Source: Sinorhizobium sp. A49 (lineage in GTDB: Bacteria; Pseudomonadota; Alphaproteobacteria; Rhizobiales; Rhizobiaceae). Taken from it: 64,000 nucleotides of DNA. The notes under the pieces were generated by a model, which was not told the origin of the DNA, did no database searches, and worked only from the letters and a program-made list of their open reading frames with translations. The stretch covers positions 434,001 through 498,000 of the forward strand of contig NZ_MUNW01000062.1 in the NCBI RefSeq assembly GCF_002002725.1. Direction: 5' to 3'. Made by a program: the position numbers and the translations under genes. This document shows, in pieces, positions 27,393 to 35,999 of the stretch (positions are counted from its first letter, which is position 1; each line of letters opens with the position of its first letter).

Positions 27393-28547
27393 TCAGGCGC
27401 TTCTCTTCATTGCACCGCCGCTCTGCAGATGCTGGCGCCATGCCGCGAGCCCGACCTCGATATTCTTGCGGCCGAAGCCGACACGAAAGCGATCCTGCGC
27501 GACCGGCAGCAGATCGGAGACGAAAAGGCTCGAAGGCAACAGCAAGACCCCCGCCTCCTCCACCAGTCGACGGCAATGGGTCTCGACGCCGTCGGACCCG
27601 AGATAGCGGGCAAAGCCGACGCAGCCACCGTCCGGCTCGCGCCACTCGTAAAGGTCGTGGAATTCGGCAAAGAAGGTACCGAGCTTTTGAAGGTTTTCGG
27701 CGCAAAGCGCACGATTGCGGTCAAGCAAATGCTCGCGCGCCTTGAGCGCAATGGTCGCCAGCACCTCCGACGGGCGCGAATTGCAGATCGACAGGTAGTG
27801 CTTCATCTTCTCCATGCGCCCGAGCAGGGCATGGTCGCGGCAGGCGATCCAGCCGATGCGCAGGCCCGGCAGCCCGTAGGCTTTCGACATGACGTTGAGC
27901 GAAATGCCGCGCTCGAACAGTTCGGCCGCCTGCGGCAATCTCAGCGCCGGGTCGCGCTCCAGCCCACGGTAGACTTCGTCGCTGAAGAGATGGATGCCGC
28001 GTTCGGCGCAGAGTTCGGCGAGCGCCTTGAATGTCTGCTGGTCGGCGATCGATCCCGTCGGGTTGTTGGGGAAATTGACGGCGATCAGTTTTGTGTTCGG
28101 CTTCAGCGCGGCGCGTATGTCGGCGATATCCAGGCGCCAGTTGTTTTCCGGGCGCAGCGGAACGCCGGTGACGGAGGCCGCGATCGTGACCGGCAACGTC
28201 TCCATCGACTGGTAGTTCGGCACGGTGACGATGGCATGATCCTCAGGCCCGAGCAGAGCCAGCATGGCGCAGTAAAGCCCTTCCTCCGCGCCTGCAAAGC
28301 AGAGGATGTCCGCAGCAGAAAGCCCCCGATAGGTCGATGCAATGGCCGCGCGCAAGGCCGGCGCACCGTAGGTTTCGGTATAGCCGAGCGTCAGCTTGTC
28401 CCAGGCCTCCCGGTCCGTATCGTCGGAAAGCGCCAGCAACTCGCCCATACCAATGGTTTCGGCATCACTTGCCGTCATATGATGGCGCGCCTTGAACTCC
28501 CAACGGGAGAAATGCGTTTCGAGACGGAAATCTGGCAAGGTGGTCAT
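27393..28547 (-). CDS. PLP-dependent aminotransferase, class I/II
   Basis: A 384-residue fold-type I aminotransferase. It starts at ATG 28547 behind GGAGGACCC. LCFAGAEEGLYCAM, VNFPNNPTGS, FSDEVYRGL and the PLP-lysine motif MSKAYGLPGLRIGW are present in the expected order, and the C-terminal arginine is in DRFRVGFGR. The substrate is not clear; NWRLDIADI and the short form resemble aminotransferases acting on amino acids in catabolic gene pairs. It follows its likely regulator by 58 bp on the same strand. Confidence 0.88.
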   Translation of the reverse strand: MTTLPDFRLETHFSRWEFKARHHMTASDAETIGMGELLALSDDTDREAWDKLTLGYTETYGAPALRAAIASTYRGLSAADILCFAGAEEGLYCAMLALLGPEDHAIVTVPNYQSMETLPVTIAASVTGVPLRPENNWRLDIADIRAALKPNTKLIAVNFPNNPTGSIADQQTFKALAELCAERGIHLFSDEVYRGLERDPALRLPQAAELFERGISLNVMSKAYGLPGLRIGWIACRDHALLGRMEKMKHYLSICNSRPSEVLATIALKAREHLLDRNRALCAENLQKLGTFFAEFHDLYEWREPDGGCVGFARYLGSDGVETHCRRLVEEAGVLLLPSSLFVSDLLPVAQDRFRVGFGRKNIEVGLAAWRQHLQSGGAMKRSA

Positions 28548-28605
28548 ATCGGGTCCTCCACTCGCTGCGTCCGGCGGACGGGCGAAATCATGGTCTTCTT
28601 GGTGA

Positions 28606-29241
28606 TCAGGAAGCGTCGCTGCGGGCAGCGGCAAGATAGTTGTAGATCGAGGCGCGCGAGGTGCCGATCAGGCTGGCGAGATGGTCGACGGCGTTGCGGG
28701 TCTTGAACAGACCACGCTCTTCCAGTGCCGCCACAAGAGCGACGCGATCAGTCCGCTTCAGCGCGGAAAGCGCCAGGCCCCGTTCCTTCAGCCAGTCATG
28801 CAGCGAGGCGTTGATCTCCTCGCGCCAGTCGCGCGAAAACAGCGCCTGCGGCCGCGGCTGCGCAGCACCGGCAAAGGCGGAAAGCAGCTTGACGGCGCTG
28901 TCGATCATCGAAACGTCGAGATTGATGCAGAGCAGCCCCGCCGCTTCGCCCCTGGCATCGCGCAGCACCGCCGAGACGGACTTGACGCGCCGGCCGTCGG
29001 CGCCGGTCTTCTCATAGGGCCCGAGCACGCTTTCTTCGCCCGAGACCGAGCCGAACTCTTCCTCGATCAGCGAATCCTCGCCGACAGTACGGCCGGAGGA
29101 TGCATTCCAGATGGCGGCAACGGTGCCGCTTCTCAAGTCATGCAGCACGACCTCGGCATGCGGATAAAGCAAGGCGCTGATGGCCGCGGCCGTTGGCGCG
29201 TGCGGAGCGATGTCGAAGGCGATGGCGGGTTCTATGTTCAT
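28606..29241 (-). CDS. PAS (YheO-like) plus HTH transcriptional regulator, DauR family
   Basis: The 211-residue protein has an N-terminal YheO-like PAS domain (about residues 20-125, with PHAEVVLHDLRSGTVAAIWN and LGPYEKTGADGRRVKSVSAVLRD) and a C-terminal helix-turn-helix, LASLIGTSRASIYNYL, at the very end. This matches the DauR/YheO type of regulators that control amino acid catabolism. ATG 29241 is preferred because the PAS domain follows at once, and because the longer form would start inside the operator palindrome. It probably controls the downstream aminotransferase. Confidence 0.85.
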   Translation of the reverse strand: MNIEPAIAFDIAPHAPTAAAISALLYPHAEVVLHDLRSGTVAAIWNASSGRTVGEDSLIEEEFGSVSGEESVLGPYEKTGADGRRVKSVSAVLRDARGEAAGLLCINLDVSMIDSAVKLLSAFAGAAQPRPQALFSRDWREEINASLHDWLKERGLALSALKRTDRVALVAALEERGLFKTRNAVDHLASLIGTSRASIYNYLAAARSDAS

Positions 29242-29270
29242 GCGACAGGCATGATTGATTCTAGACTTTT

Positions 29271-29285
29271 TGTCAATTCTTGACA
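29271..29285. promoter_or_regulatory. 15-bp palindrome, candidate autoregulatory operator
   Basis: TGTCAA-TTC-TTGACA is a perfect interrupted palindrome 30 bp upstream of the regulator ATG. It is placed where it could overlap the promoter of the regulator-aminotransferase unit, as expected for negative autoregulation. Binding by the adjacent regulator is inferred. Confidence 0.5.
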
Positions 29286-29376
29286 TTTTATTTATATCAA
29301 ATATTCACCGATGCTTGCGCACACGGGCGGCCTGTCCTATCCCCGGAGAACATGAGATTCGCCTGGAGACACTGAC

Positions 29377-29724
29377 ATGAACGCCGGACTCGCTTCCTTC
29401 CCCGACAGGGACACCGTTGCCGACAAGCTCTCGGCATTTGGCGAGGCGGATCAGGCCTTTATCAGGTTGCTGATGGAAAATCCCGAGCAGGACGATCGGC
29501 TGCTGGATGGCCTTTACCGCTATCTCGATATCGCCTCCGAAGCGCCCTTTCTCAATACGCTGAAGCTCGACAAGCTCGGACAGTGGCTTGGCAACGAGAC
29601 ACCCGCCCGACTGCAGATGCGGCTGATGGAAGCCGCCCGCGCGAGCCAACACCCGGCTTACCAGGCGTTTAGAACCGGGTTGACGAAATCCGGCGGCCTG
29701 GAGCGAGCGTTTCCCAAGGCCTGA
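29377..29724 (+). CDS. Conserved-looking hypothetical protein, 115 aa
   Basis: A mostly helical, acidic protein with the run ADKLSAFGEADQAFIRLLME near the start and alternating charged helices after it. It has an ATG preceded by CTGGAGAC. I do not recognise a domain and it has no signal or membrane segment. Codon use is like its neighbours, which argues for a genuine gene. Confidence 0.6.
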   Translation: MNAGLASFPDRDTVADKLSAFGEADQAFIRLLMENPEQDDRLLDGLYRYLDIASEAPFLNTLKLDKLGQWLGNETPARLQMRLMEAARASQHPAYQAFRTGLTKSGGLERAFPKA

Positions 29725-30075
29725 GTTTAGACATTTAACAAAGTACGTTAGGGCTCGGCCCAATCGCAATGAACCTTTGACCTAGCTGGCTGCCCCCCGC
29801 GCATTACTGCTGATCGCACCACGTCCCTCATTCCTGTGCTTGTCACAGGAATGAGGGACGTGGTGCGATCAGCGGACAAGGAAACGGCACCTTTAATCAG
29901 GACAATGGTTGCCGACATCGCACTATCACCTTTGGTCAACCAGGCCCTTGAACTCCCGCCGCCTACCGATCGGACCAGGCGCAGCGCAGGCTACGTCAGA
30001 CGATGGCGGCAGCCGGATGAGGGGCTGCGCCAAACGTCCTGGTCGAGGCTATCGCGCCGAAATCCGCGCCGCCCC
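29725..30075. other. Intergenic region with long inverted repeat
   Basis: No gene is recognised between the hypothetical gene and the end of the VWA gene. It holds the long inverted repeat listed separately and otherwise nothing I can name. Confidence 0.5.
29807..29875. repeat. Long near-perfect inverted repeat (large hairpin)
   Basis: Two arms of 28 bases (29811-29838 and 29844-29871) are exact reverse complements around a five-base spacer, CTTGT, and pairing extends to 29807 and 29875 with one G-T mismatch. In RNA this would be a stem of about 32 pairs. No U run follows. It could be a transposon-derived miniature element, an unusual terminator, or an inverted duplication made during assembly. 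Confidence 0.9.
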
Positions 30076-32229
30076 TCAATTGGCCGAACCGCCACCGCCC
30101 GAAAGCCCCTTGGTAAGCCGCACCAGATTGACGAACTCGCCGCGGTAGCCGAACGCATCCGCCCCCTTGGCCGCTGCCGCCAGATCGATGACGGCGTCAT
30201 AGGAATAGTCCGTGAGCGCCGTCACGCCAGAAAGCTTCTGCCCGAATGCCGCCACGGCCACCGAGAAGCGGACATCCTTGGGCGCCTCGACGAGTGCAGG
30301 CACGGCATTCGCCTCGGTCACCGGCGTGGTGATCAGTTCGCTGCCTTCGCCATCCGGCTTCTTGTAGCGGATTTTCAGGAAGGCGAGTTCGCCGTCCTTC
30401 GCCGTCACATCGCCGGCCGGCTTTTCGGCGGCCTTGTAGCGCAGGTCGTCGTTCAGCACCGCCGGGCTGCCCTTCGGCGTCACCTCGTAGATCGCCGTGA
30501 CGCTGTGGCCGGAGCCTATGTCGCCGGCATCCACCTTGTCGTTGTTGAAATCCTCGCGTTTCAGCGCCCGGGTCTCGTAGCCGATCAGCCGGTATTCGGC
30601 GATCGCCGCAGGGTTGAACTCCACCTGTAGCTTGACGTCCTTGGCAATCGGGAACAGCGACGAGCCCGCCTCCTCCACCAGCGTCTTCTGCGCTTCCGCC
30701 AGCGTGTCGATATAGGCAGCCGTGCCGTTGCCGTTCTGGGCGATCGTCTGCATCAGCGCGTCGTTGTAGTTGCCGCGACCGAAGCCCAGCACCGACAGGA
30801 AGATGCCGCTCTTGCGCTTCGCCTCGATCATCTCTTTGAGTTCGTCATCGCTGGCAGGACCGACATTGAAATCGCCATCGGTCGCCAGCATCACGCGGTT
30901 GACGCCGCCCTTGACGAAGGCCCTCTCGGCCAACCGGTAGGCGGCATCGATGCCCTCGGCACCGGCCGTCGAGCCACCGGGCTGCAGCGTGTCGATTGCC
31001 GAAAGGATCTTCGCCTTGTCCTTCACCGCGGTCGGCTCCAGCACCGTACCGGCATTGCCGGCATAGGTGACGATCGACACCGTATCTTCCGGCTTCAGTT
31101 TCTCGACCAGCAGCCGGAAGGCACCCTTCAGAAGCGGCAGCTTGTCCGGCTCGTCCATCGAGCCGGAAACGTCGATCAGGAATACGAGGTTCGCCTTCGG
31201 CGCCTCTGATGGCACGACGTCATAACCCTTGATCGCCACATGCATCAGCCGCGTGCCGCCGTTCCACGGTGTCGGCGTCACCGTTACCGTTGCCTTGAAC
31301 GGTTCGGTGGCGCTCGCCGGGCGCGGCCAGTCGTATGGGAAGTAGTTGACCATCTCTTCGACGCGCACCGCATCGCGATCCGGCATCTGGCCTTCCATCA
31401 GCGAGCGCCGCACGAAGGCGTAAGACGCCGTGTCGACATCGACCGAGAAGGTCGAAACCGGATCGGTGGCGACGCTCTTGACCGGGTTGCTGTCGGCCTT
31501 TTGGAAGCGGTCACGGTTTTCCTGCGCAGCGGGCTGCATCTCCTGCGCAATGACGGGTGCCGGCAGGTAGGTCATCCGCCCTTGCGCGCCGCCTTCCGCC
31601 GAAAGCGGTGCGGGGTTGTCGCTCATCATCTGGTTGGACATCGCGTCCGCTTCGGCCTCGACGGCGGGTGCCGGGCTCGCGGCTTGCGGTGCGGACTGGG
31701 CTTCGACTGTCTTCTGCTCGCGGGGGCGGTCAAGCAACCTGGCAATATCCGGGTCGCCGGCCGGTGCCTGTACCTGAGTGTCGGGACCAACCGGCTCCGG
31801 GGCCACGAGGCCGGAGGTGTCCTGCTTCTTTGCAGCAGCCCGGCTTTCGTCCACCGCTGTTGCAGTCGGAGATGGCTTCTGCTGCGGAACAGCCTTCTGC
31901 TTCGGCACCTCCTTCACCGCAATCTCCGTACCGATATCACCCGGCAGCGTCGTGTTGCGCGTCAGTTCCAGCGTCAGGAACGCGGCGGCGGGGATAACCA
32001 GCAGCGTGGCAAGTGCCGATCCGGCAAGCAGTTTCCTGTTCATGATGGGGCTCCATATCCGGTTGAAGATGGAGCTTTGACGAACCGGCATTGCCGATCC
32101 TTGGGTGGTGGCCGAATTTTCTTCAACCGCATCGAAGGCCTGCATGGCAGCGGTGAGCGCACGGGCGCGTGCCTCGTTCGAAACTTTTGGCGGGGTCAGT
32201 CCGGAGAGCTTGTCGAAATCGTCGGTCAT
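30076..32229 (-). CDS. VWA-domain protein, YfbK-like, with N-terminal anchor
   Basis: The 717-residue protein starts at ATG 32229 behind AAGGAGG. The first 60 residues are cytoplasmic-like, then one membrane segment lies at about residues 65-85, then a Pro/Ala/Gln-rich linker to about 200. A von Willebrand A domain follows with the metal site DVSGSMDEPDK (DxSxS), near residue 345, and the later ATDGDFNVG. The end matches the YfbK C-terminal DUF3520 region. It lies three bases after the ECF sigma gene. The cytoplasmic N-terminus with a single helix recalls an anti-sigma arrangement. Confidence 0.87.
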   Translation of the reverse strand: MTDDFDKLSGLTPPKVSNEARARALTAAMQAFDAVEENSATTQGSAMPVRQSSIFNRIWSPIMNRKLLAGSALATLLVIPAAAFLTLELTRNTTLPGDIGTEIAVKEVPKQKAVPQQKPSPTATAVDESRAAAKKQDTSGLVAPEPVGPDTQVQAPAGDPDIARLLDRPREQKTVEAQSAPQAASPAPAVEAEADAMSNQMMSDNPAPLSAEGGAQGRMTYLPAPVIAQEMQPAAQENRDRFQKADSNPVKSVATDPVSTFSVDVDTASYAFVRRSLMEGQMPDRDAVRVEEMVNYFPYDWPRPASATEPFKATVTVTPTPWNGGTRLMHVAIKGYDVVPSEAPKANLVFLIDVSGSMDEPDKLPLLKGAFRLLVEKLKPEDTVSIVTYAGNAGTVLEPTAVKDKAKILSAIDTLQPGGSTAGAEGIDAAYRLAERAFVKGGVNRVMLATDGDFNVGPASDDELKEMIEAKRKSGIFLSVLGFGRGNYNDALMQTIAQNGNGTAAYIDTLAEAQKTLVEEAGSSLFPIAKDVKLQVEFNPAAIAEYRLIGYETRALKREDFNNDKVDAGDIGSGHSVTAIYEVTPKGSPAVLNDDLRYKAAEKPAGDVTAKDGELAFLKIRYKKPDGEGSELITTPVTEANAVPALVEAPKDVRFSVAVAAFGQKLSGVTALTDYSYDAVIDLAAAAKGADAFGYRGEFVNLVRLTKGLSGGGGSAN

Positions 32230-32231
32230 GA

Positions 32232-32786
32232 TCACACGGCCTCCTTGCCAAGCAATGTCTTCAGCCGCTTGCGCGCCTCGTGCACATGCCAGGACACGGT
32301 CGCTTCCGAGCAACCCAGCACGTCGGCGGCGGCGGCATGGCTCATCCCCTCGGCATAGACGAGCAGCACCGCGTCACATTGTTTTTCCGGCAAGGCCCTC
32401 ACAGCCGTCCAGAGCGCCTCCTGGCGCTCGTCCTCGCCCGTCTGACCGCCGCCGAGAACCGCTTGCTCGCTGGCATAGGCCTGCATCCTGCAGGTGTCGC
32501 GCATCTGGCGGCGCTTGTGGTCGCGCGCAGCGTTGAGCGTAAGGGTGTAGAGCCAGGTGCGAAAGCGGCTGGTGCCGCGAAAACCGCGGATGGCCGAACC
32601 GAGCCGCACACAGACATCCTGGGCGATGTCTTCCGCATCAGCCGCATTGCCCGACCAGCGCCAGGCGACGGCATGGACAAAATCATAGTGCCGCTCGACC
32701 AGTTGGCCGAACGCTCGTCTGTCTCCAGACACTGCTTTGTCGACGAGTTCAGCGTCCAATGGCGTGCCCGCTCCCACCTGTTTCAA
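32232..32786 (-). CDS. RNA polymerase ECF sigma factor
   Basis: A 184-residue sigma-70 family member. Region 2 covers about residues 28-100 with the DAEDIAQDVCVRLGSAI core, and region 4 ends the protein with EGMSHAAAADVLGCSEATVSWHVHEARKRLK spread over the helix-turn-helix. No recognisable anti-sigma gene other than the VWA protein is adjacent, and the two genes are tightly coupled. Its regulon is not visible here. Confidence 0.92.
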   Translation of the reverse strand: MKQVGAGTPLDAELVDKAVSGDRRAFGQLVERHYDFVHAVAWRWSGNAADAEDIAQDVCVRLGSAIRGFRGTSRFRTWLYTLTLNAARDHKRRQMRDTCRMQAYASEQAVLGGGQTGEDERQEALWTAVRALPEKQCDAVLLVYAEGMSHAAAADVLGCSEATVSWHVHEARKRLKTLLGKEAV

Positions 32787-32857
32787 ACCTTAGACGTTGC
32801 ACGGCGACGATTCCTTGGGGCCGTCACGAAAAAATCGTCGCGGCCTCAAAGAAAATA

Positions 32858-33607
32858 CTAGCGCGGGAATTTTCCGACGACGGCAATCATCGGCCCCATC
32901 GGGAACAGACGGTCGTGCCGGTTGATATCGGGCGCGTAGAGGCTGGAGATCGTGCCATCGAGAAACAGCGCGTTGGGGCAGTCGAGTTCGTCGAGGAACA
33001 GCGTCGCGAAATCGTGAAACCGCACCGGGCGTTTCGAGACGGCGAACACCACCTCGCCCGCTGCCGTCACGCCGACGCCGTTGCGGGTTTTCAGGCTGGC
33101 GCTGTCGGGCAGGAAACGCGGATGTAACGCCCCGTCGATCACCAGCATCGGGCCGGACTGTGTGGCGAACCGCGGTGCAATCCTGGCATCGCGATAGGCG
33201 TCTGCCGCCATCACGCCGGCCTTGCCGCCATCGATGTAGAAGACGCCGTTCGGCAGCAGATGGAAATTGCCCCAGCCGGTGTTGGTGTTGAGCGGCGCCT
33301 GCTCCCGTCCCTCCTCGATATGGAGGCCCACCGGCGACAGGTCGTCGTGGTACATGCCGCCGTTCATCGCAAACAGCATGTATTCGTCGCGGTGGCGCAG
33401 TTCCAGCGACAGCGCCCGGAACGAGCGGAAGGGAACGCCCGCCTGGTCCTTGTTGTAGAGGCGGATGTCATTCTCGGCCGGGTCGACGGTGCAGGCGATA
33501 TAATCCTGCCCGAGATGGCTGACGTCACGGCAGGCGCCGAGCGCCGGGCCGGCAAGGCCAGCGGAGAGAACGGCACCGATGAGGAAGGGTTTTGGGAAAA
33601 GCGGCAT
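32858..33607 (-). CDS. Phosphodiester glycosidase-like protein (DUF2233/NAGPA fold)
   Basis: A 249-residue exported protein starting at ATG 33607 with a signal peptide ending near ALGA. It contains FAMNGGMYHDDLSPVGL, LPNGVFYIDGGKAGV, SGPMLVIDGALHP and FLDELDCPNALFLDGTISS, the ordered motifs of the DUF2233/phosphodiester glycosidase family. The family fold is related to the enzyme that uncovers mannose-6-phosphate in eukaryotes; bacterial substrates are largely unknown and may be cell-wall or surface glycans. Confidence 0.85.
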   Translation of the reverse strand: MPLFPKPFLIGAVLSAGLAGPALGACRDVSHLGQDYIACTVDPAENDIRLYNKDQAGVPFRSFRALSLELRHRDEYMLFAMNGGMYHDDLSPVGLHIEEGREQAPLNTNTGWGNFHLLPNGVFYIDGGKAGVMAADAYRDARIAPRFATQSGPMLVIDGALHPRFLPDSASLKTRNGVGVTAAGEVVFAVSKRPVRFHDFATLFLDELDCPNALFLDGTISSLYAPDINRHDRLFPMGPMIAVVGKFPR

Positions 33608-33846
33608 GGCGAAAGGTCCAATCGAATCAGACACCAAGCATGCCCGAGATTGCGGCGGTTCTGGCGCAGAGTTGAATAAATGCCACCGCAACCTATCCTG
33701 GCAACTCTGCAACTCGAATCATGGCACCAGAACACGACAGGCGCTTCGGTTCGGGACCAAAGTCAGAGGTCGGTGCGGGCGCACAAGGGGAACGCAGCCA
33801 TGACCGAGTGCGGTGAGATTATCCAACTGCCCGGGGGACTCGCCAT

Positions 33847-34479
33847 GTGACGGCAGGCTCCTATCAAATTGCAACGACACCTGGATCAGCGGACACCTTT
33901 GCCGTACTAGTTGACAATTTTCGCCGACATAGCGCCAAAGTTTTGCTCGCAGCTTTCTGTGTGTTGAGCGCATCATGCAATTCGGCAAGTTCAAGGAAAG
34001 AGGAGTGCTCGGCATACTGGCTAGAAGTATGGAACACTCGTTCCGACCCACAGAAATGGGCATACGTAGACCTGTCTCATTATGCGCAACTCGGAGCCCA
34101 TCCAGACATCCCCGGTTTTTCTTCAAAGGATATAGCTGCCAACTTCGCGGCGCTGGCAATCAAGAACAAACAAGGGCTCGATGCATTGAAGCTGACGACC
34201 GCATCCGAGGATATGCGGAAGCTCCATAGGGCAGGATCAATACGCGACTCTGTAGCGCGCTTTTATGGCGTCACGGTCCCATTATCCGGTGCCGGTCCTC
34301 ATGACAAATGCATCTACGGCGAAGCATCTGTCGTCTGCCTTCCCGGCCTAACGCGCGAGTTGTTGCCGAAAGCGGAAAAGATGCAGCAATATCTCGCAAC
34401 CGCCATCCGCGCACATCGTCTCGGGGACGTTCCCTGTACAGGTTCGATCAAAGATTTCGGCAATCCCAACTTTCGCTAA
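33847..34479 (+). CDS. Putative lipoprotein, orphan
   Basis: The 210-residue frame has a hydrophobic stretch with a lipobox-like end, LLAAFCVLSASC, at residues 33-44, so the real start may be further in than ATG 33847. No domain is recognised. The rest is rich in Lys, Asn, Tyr and Ser and the base composition is visibly lower in GC than its neighbours, which suggests recent acquisition. Confidence 0.5.
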   Translation: MTAGSYQIATTPGSADTFAVLVDNFRRHSAKVLLAAFCVLSASCNSASSRKEECSAYWLEVWNTRSDPQKWAYVDLSHYAQLGAHPDIPGFSSKDIAANFAALAIKNKQGLDALKLTTASEDMRKLHRAGSIRDSVARFYGVTVPLSGAGPHDKCIYGEASVVCLPGLTRELLPKAEKMQQYLATAIRAHRLGDVPCTGSIKDFGNPNFR

Positions 34480-34505
34480 AGAACTCGCAGACGCCATCGA
34501 CGTCG

Positions 34506-35057
34506 TCAGCCGCCCATGAGCAGCCCCATGGCGATGACAAGACCGTAGCATCCGGCCGCCGCGGCAAGAGCGAAAATCATGCAGAGACAGGCAAATCCGC
34601 CTACGCCCGCAAGCAGATAGGATTTAGCATCGCGGTCGAGCACATCCTGCGATAGCGAGATGAGCAGCCGTTTTTCACGCAGGGTCGTCGCAAGCTTAAC
34701 CGCATGGCGCTTGGCCTCCTTCTGCACCTCGCCATAATTGTTGCCAATTGCCCAGATGGTGAAGAACAGGCCGAGGGCGCTGACCGTGAGGGCGAATTTC
34801 CGGAGAATGTCGATCGCGTTGGGAAGCAGGTCGCCGGCCAATACAGAGCGATCCACCAGCGCGTCGAACCCTGTGATGCAGGCGACGATCACAGCCGCAT
34901 GGCCGGCGCCGATTGCCAGCAGACGTTTGAAAGCATCCTCCAGGATCTGGCTGTTGGCGGCGTGAATGCTGTTAAGCCGAGAGATCTGCGCTTCCACGTC
35001 CTCACGCGAAAGCTGCGGAGGATAGTTGCTCACGGATACGACTGGGCTGCCTCTCAT
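34506..35057 (-). CDS. Hypothetical membrane protein, 183 aa
   Basis: An N-terminal part with coiled-coil character (LSREDVEAQISRLNSIHAAN) is followed by four hydrophobic segments at about residues 50-68, 85-108, 130-150 and 155-178. The pattern of long helix plus membrane bundle looks real, but I cannot name a family. It is convergent with the orphan lipoprotein gene, with 27 bp between the stops. Confidence 0.55.
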   Translation of the reverse strand: MRGSPVVSVSNYPPQLSREDVEAQISRLNSIHAANSQILEDAFKRLLAIGAGHAAVIVACITGFDALVDRSVLAGDLLPNAIDILRKFALTVSALGLFFTIWAIGNNYGEVQKEAKRHAVKLATTLREKRLLISLSQDVLDRDAKSYLLAGVGGFACLCMIFALAAAAGCYGLVIAMGLLMGG

Positions 35058-35187
35058 ACGATGAACTCCAACGCCACGCCGTCCAGATCGGTATAAATTC
35101 GATAATATTATCTTTCCACGACAACTCTAATTTTAGTCATTTTGGAGATTTGCACCATCTTTGCGCGCCAGAGCCGGGCGTGATCGA

Positions 35188-35892
35188 TCAAAGGCTGAGC
35201 GCGGCCATGTGAAAGTGTAGCTGATCGGGCGAATAGCGATAGTCCCGCCCAACGGGACAAGCATCGCGGGAAAGACATCCGCGCTTGAGACAGCCGTTCC
35301 TGCCCGCCTCGCTCCGCAGATGGCCGCGACAACGGCCGACATCGAATTGCAGGCGCTCGAGCGCGCCGGCGGGACAGGCGGAAACACAAGGCTTTTCCAC
35401 GCAAGCGTCGCAGGGATGCGCGGTCAACCGACCGCCATCGACGGACAAGGATTTGTCGAAAGCCAGTGCACCACGATAGCCATGCCAGAGACCGTAGTGT
35501 GGATGGATGAGAATGCCTGATGGCGAGGCCCTCAGCCCTTCCGCGCGCATCGCCCATTGCTGGAACGGCTGCCAGGGCGGGTCCGACGGGAAATAGGCCG
35601 TCGCGCCGATTGCAAGGGCGATCTCGCCGATCACCACCTTCGACCAGGTGTCGAGCGGGTCGGCGCCGCCACGATCCGGCGCGTCCTCGCGCCAGCGCAC
35701 GAACGGCTGCCAGAGCGAGCCGCCGACATTGCCGATCAGCGCCACGCTTGCGGCCGGGCGGCCATCCGCCAGCAATGGTGCTGCATCGACGGAAGCAAAG
35801 TTCAGCGTGCCGCGCAAAAAAAGTCCGTGCGGCTCAAGAGCCGCACGGACTGCGTCTAGTCGAATTTCCGCAGATGCGGATGGCGCCGTCAT
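35188..35892 (-). CDS. 4Fe-4S ferredoxin-type protein (QueG-like cysteine pattern)
   Basis: A 234-residue cytoplasmic protein. A ferredoxin-type cluster motif, CDACVEKPCVSACPAGAL, sits at about residues 157-174, and a second cysteine set, CLKRGCLSRDACPVG, near 200-214. This is the layout of the iron-sulfur half of epoxyqueuosine reductase-like proteins, but the corrinoid-binding half is absent at this length. Its start overlaps the stop of the small frame behind the MttB-type gene by ATGA, so it probably belongs to that transcript. It may supply electrons for corrinoid reactivation; that is inference. Confidence 0.75.
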   Translation of the reverse strand: MTAPSASAEIRLDAVRAALEPHGLFLRGTLNFASVDAAPLLADGRPAASVALIGNVGGSLWQPFVRWREDAPDRGGADPLDTWSKVVIGEIALAIGATAYFPSDPPWQPFQQWAMRAEGLRASPSGILIHPHYGLWHGYRGALAFDKSLSVDGGRLTAHPCDACVEKPCVSACPAGALERLQFDVGRCRGHLRSEAGRNGCLKRGCLSRDACPVGRDYRYSPDQLHFHMAALSL

Positions 35893-35948
35893 TTCGGTTT
35901 CGGCCCCTGTAGATCGTAATGCGGGCGCCAGACCTCCTTCTGGATCAT
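35889..35948 (-). CDS. Possible small ORF coupling mttB to the Fe-S gene
   Basis: ATG 35948 opens a 19-residue frame, MIQKEVWRPHYDLQGPKPK, whose TGA overlaps the ATG of the Fe-S gene. Read back, the same frame stays open to the MttB stop at 36000-36002 and would add 36 residues if that stop were passed. The neat overlap suggests that the region is translated, either as a short peptide or as a remnant. I have no homology for it. Confidence 0.3.
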   Translation of the reverse strand: MIQKEVWRPHYDLQGPKPK

Positions 35949-35999
35949 GTCAGCCACCTGCGCCGCGCCGCCTTGCTCCCTGGCTCGCTCGGGACCCTT

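Noticed and set aside
29748-29939. 63-codon minus-strand frame across the large inverted repeat
   Set aside because: It runs through the hairpin itself, has no ribosome binding site, and its translation is palindrome-driven.
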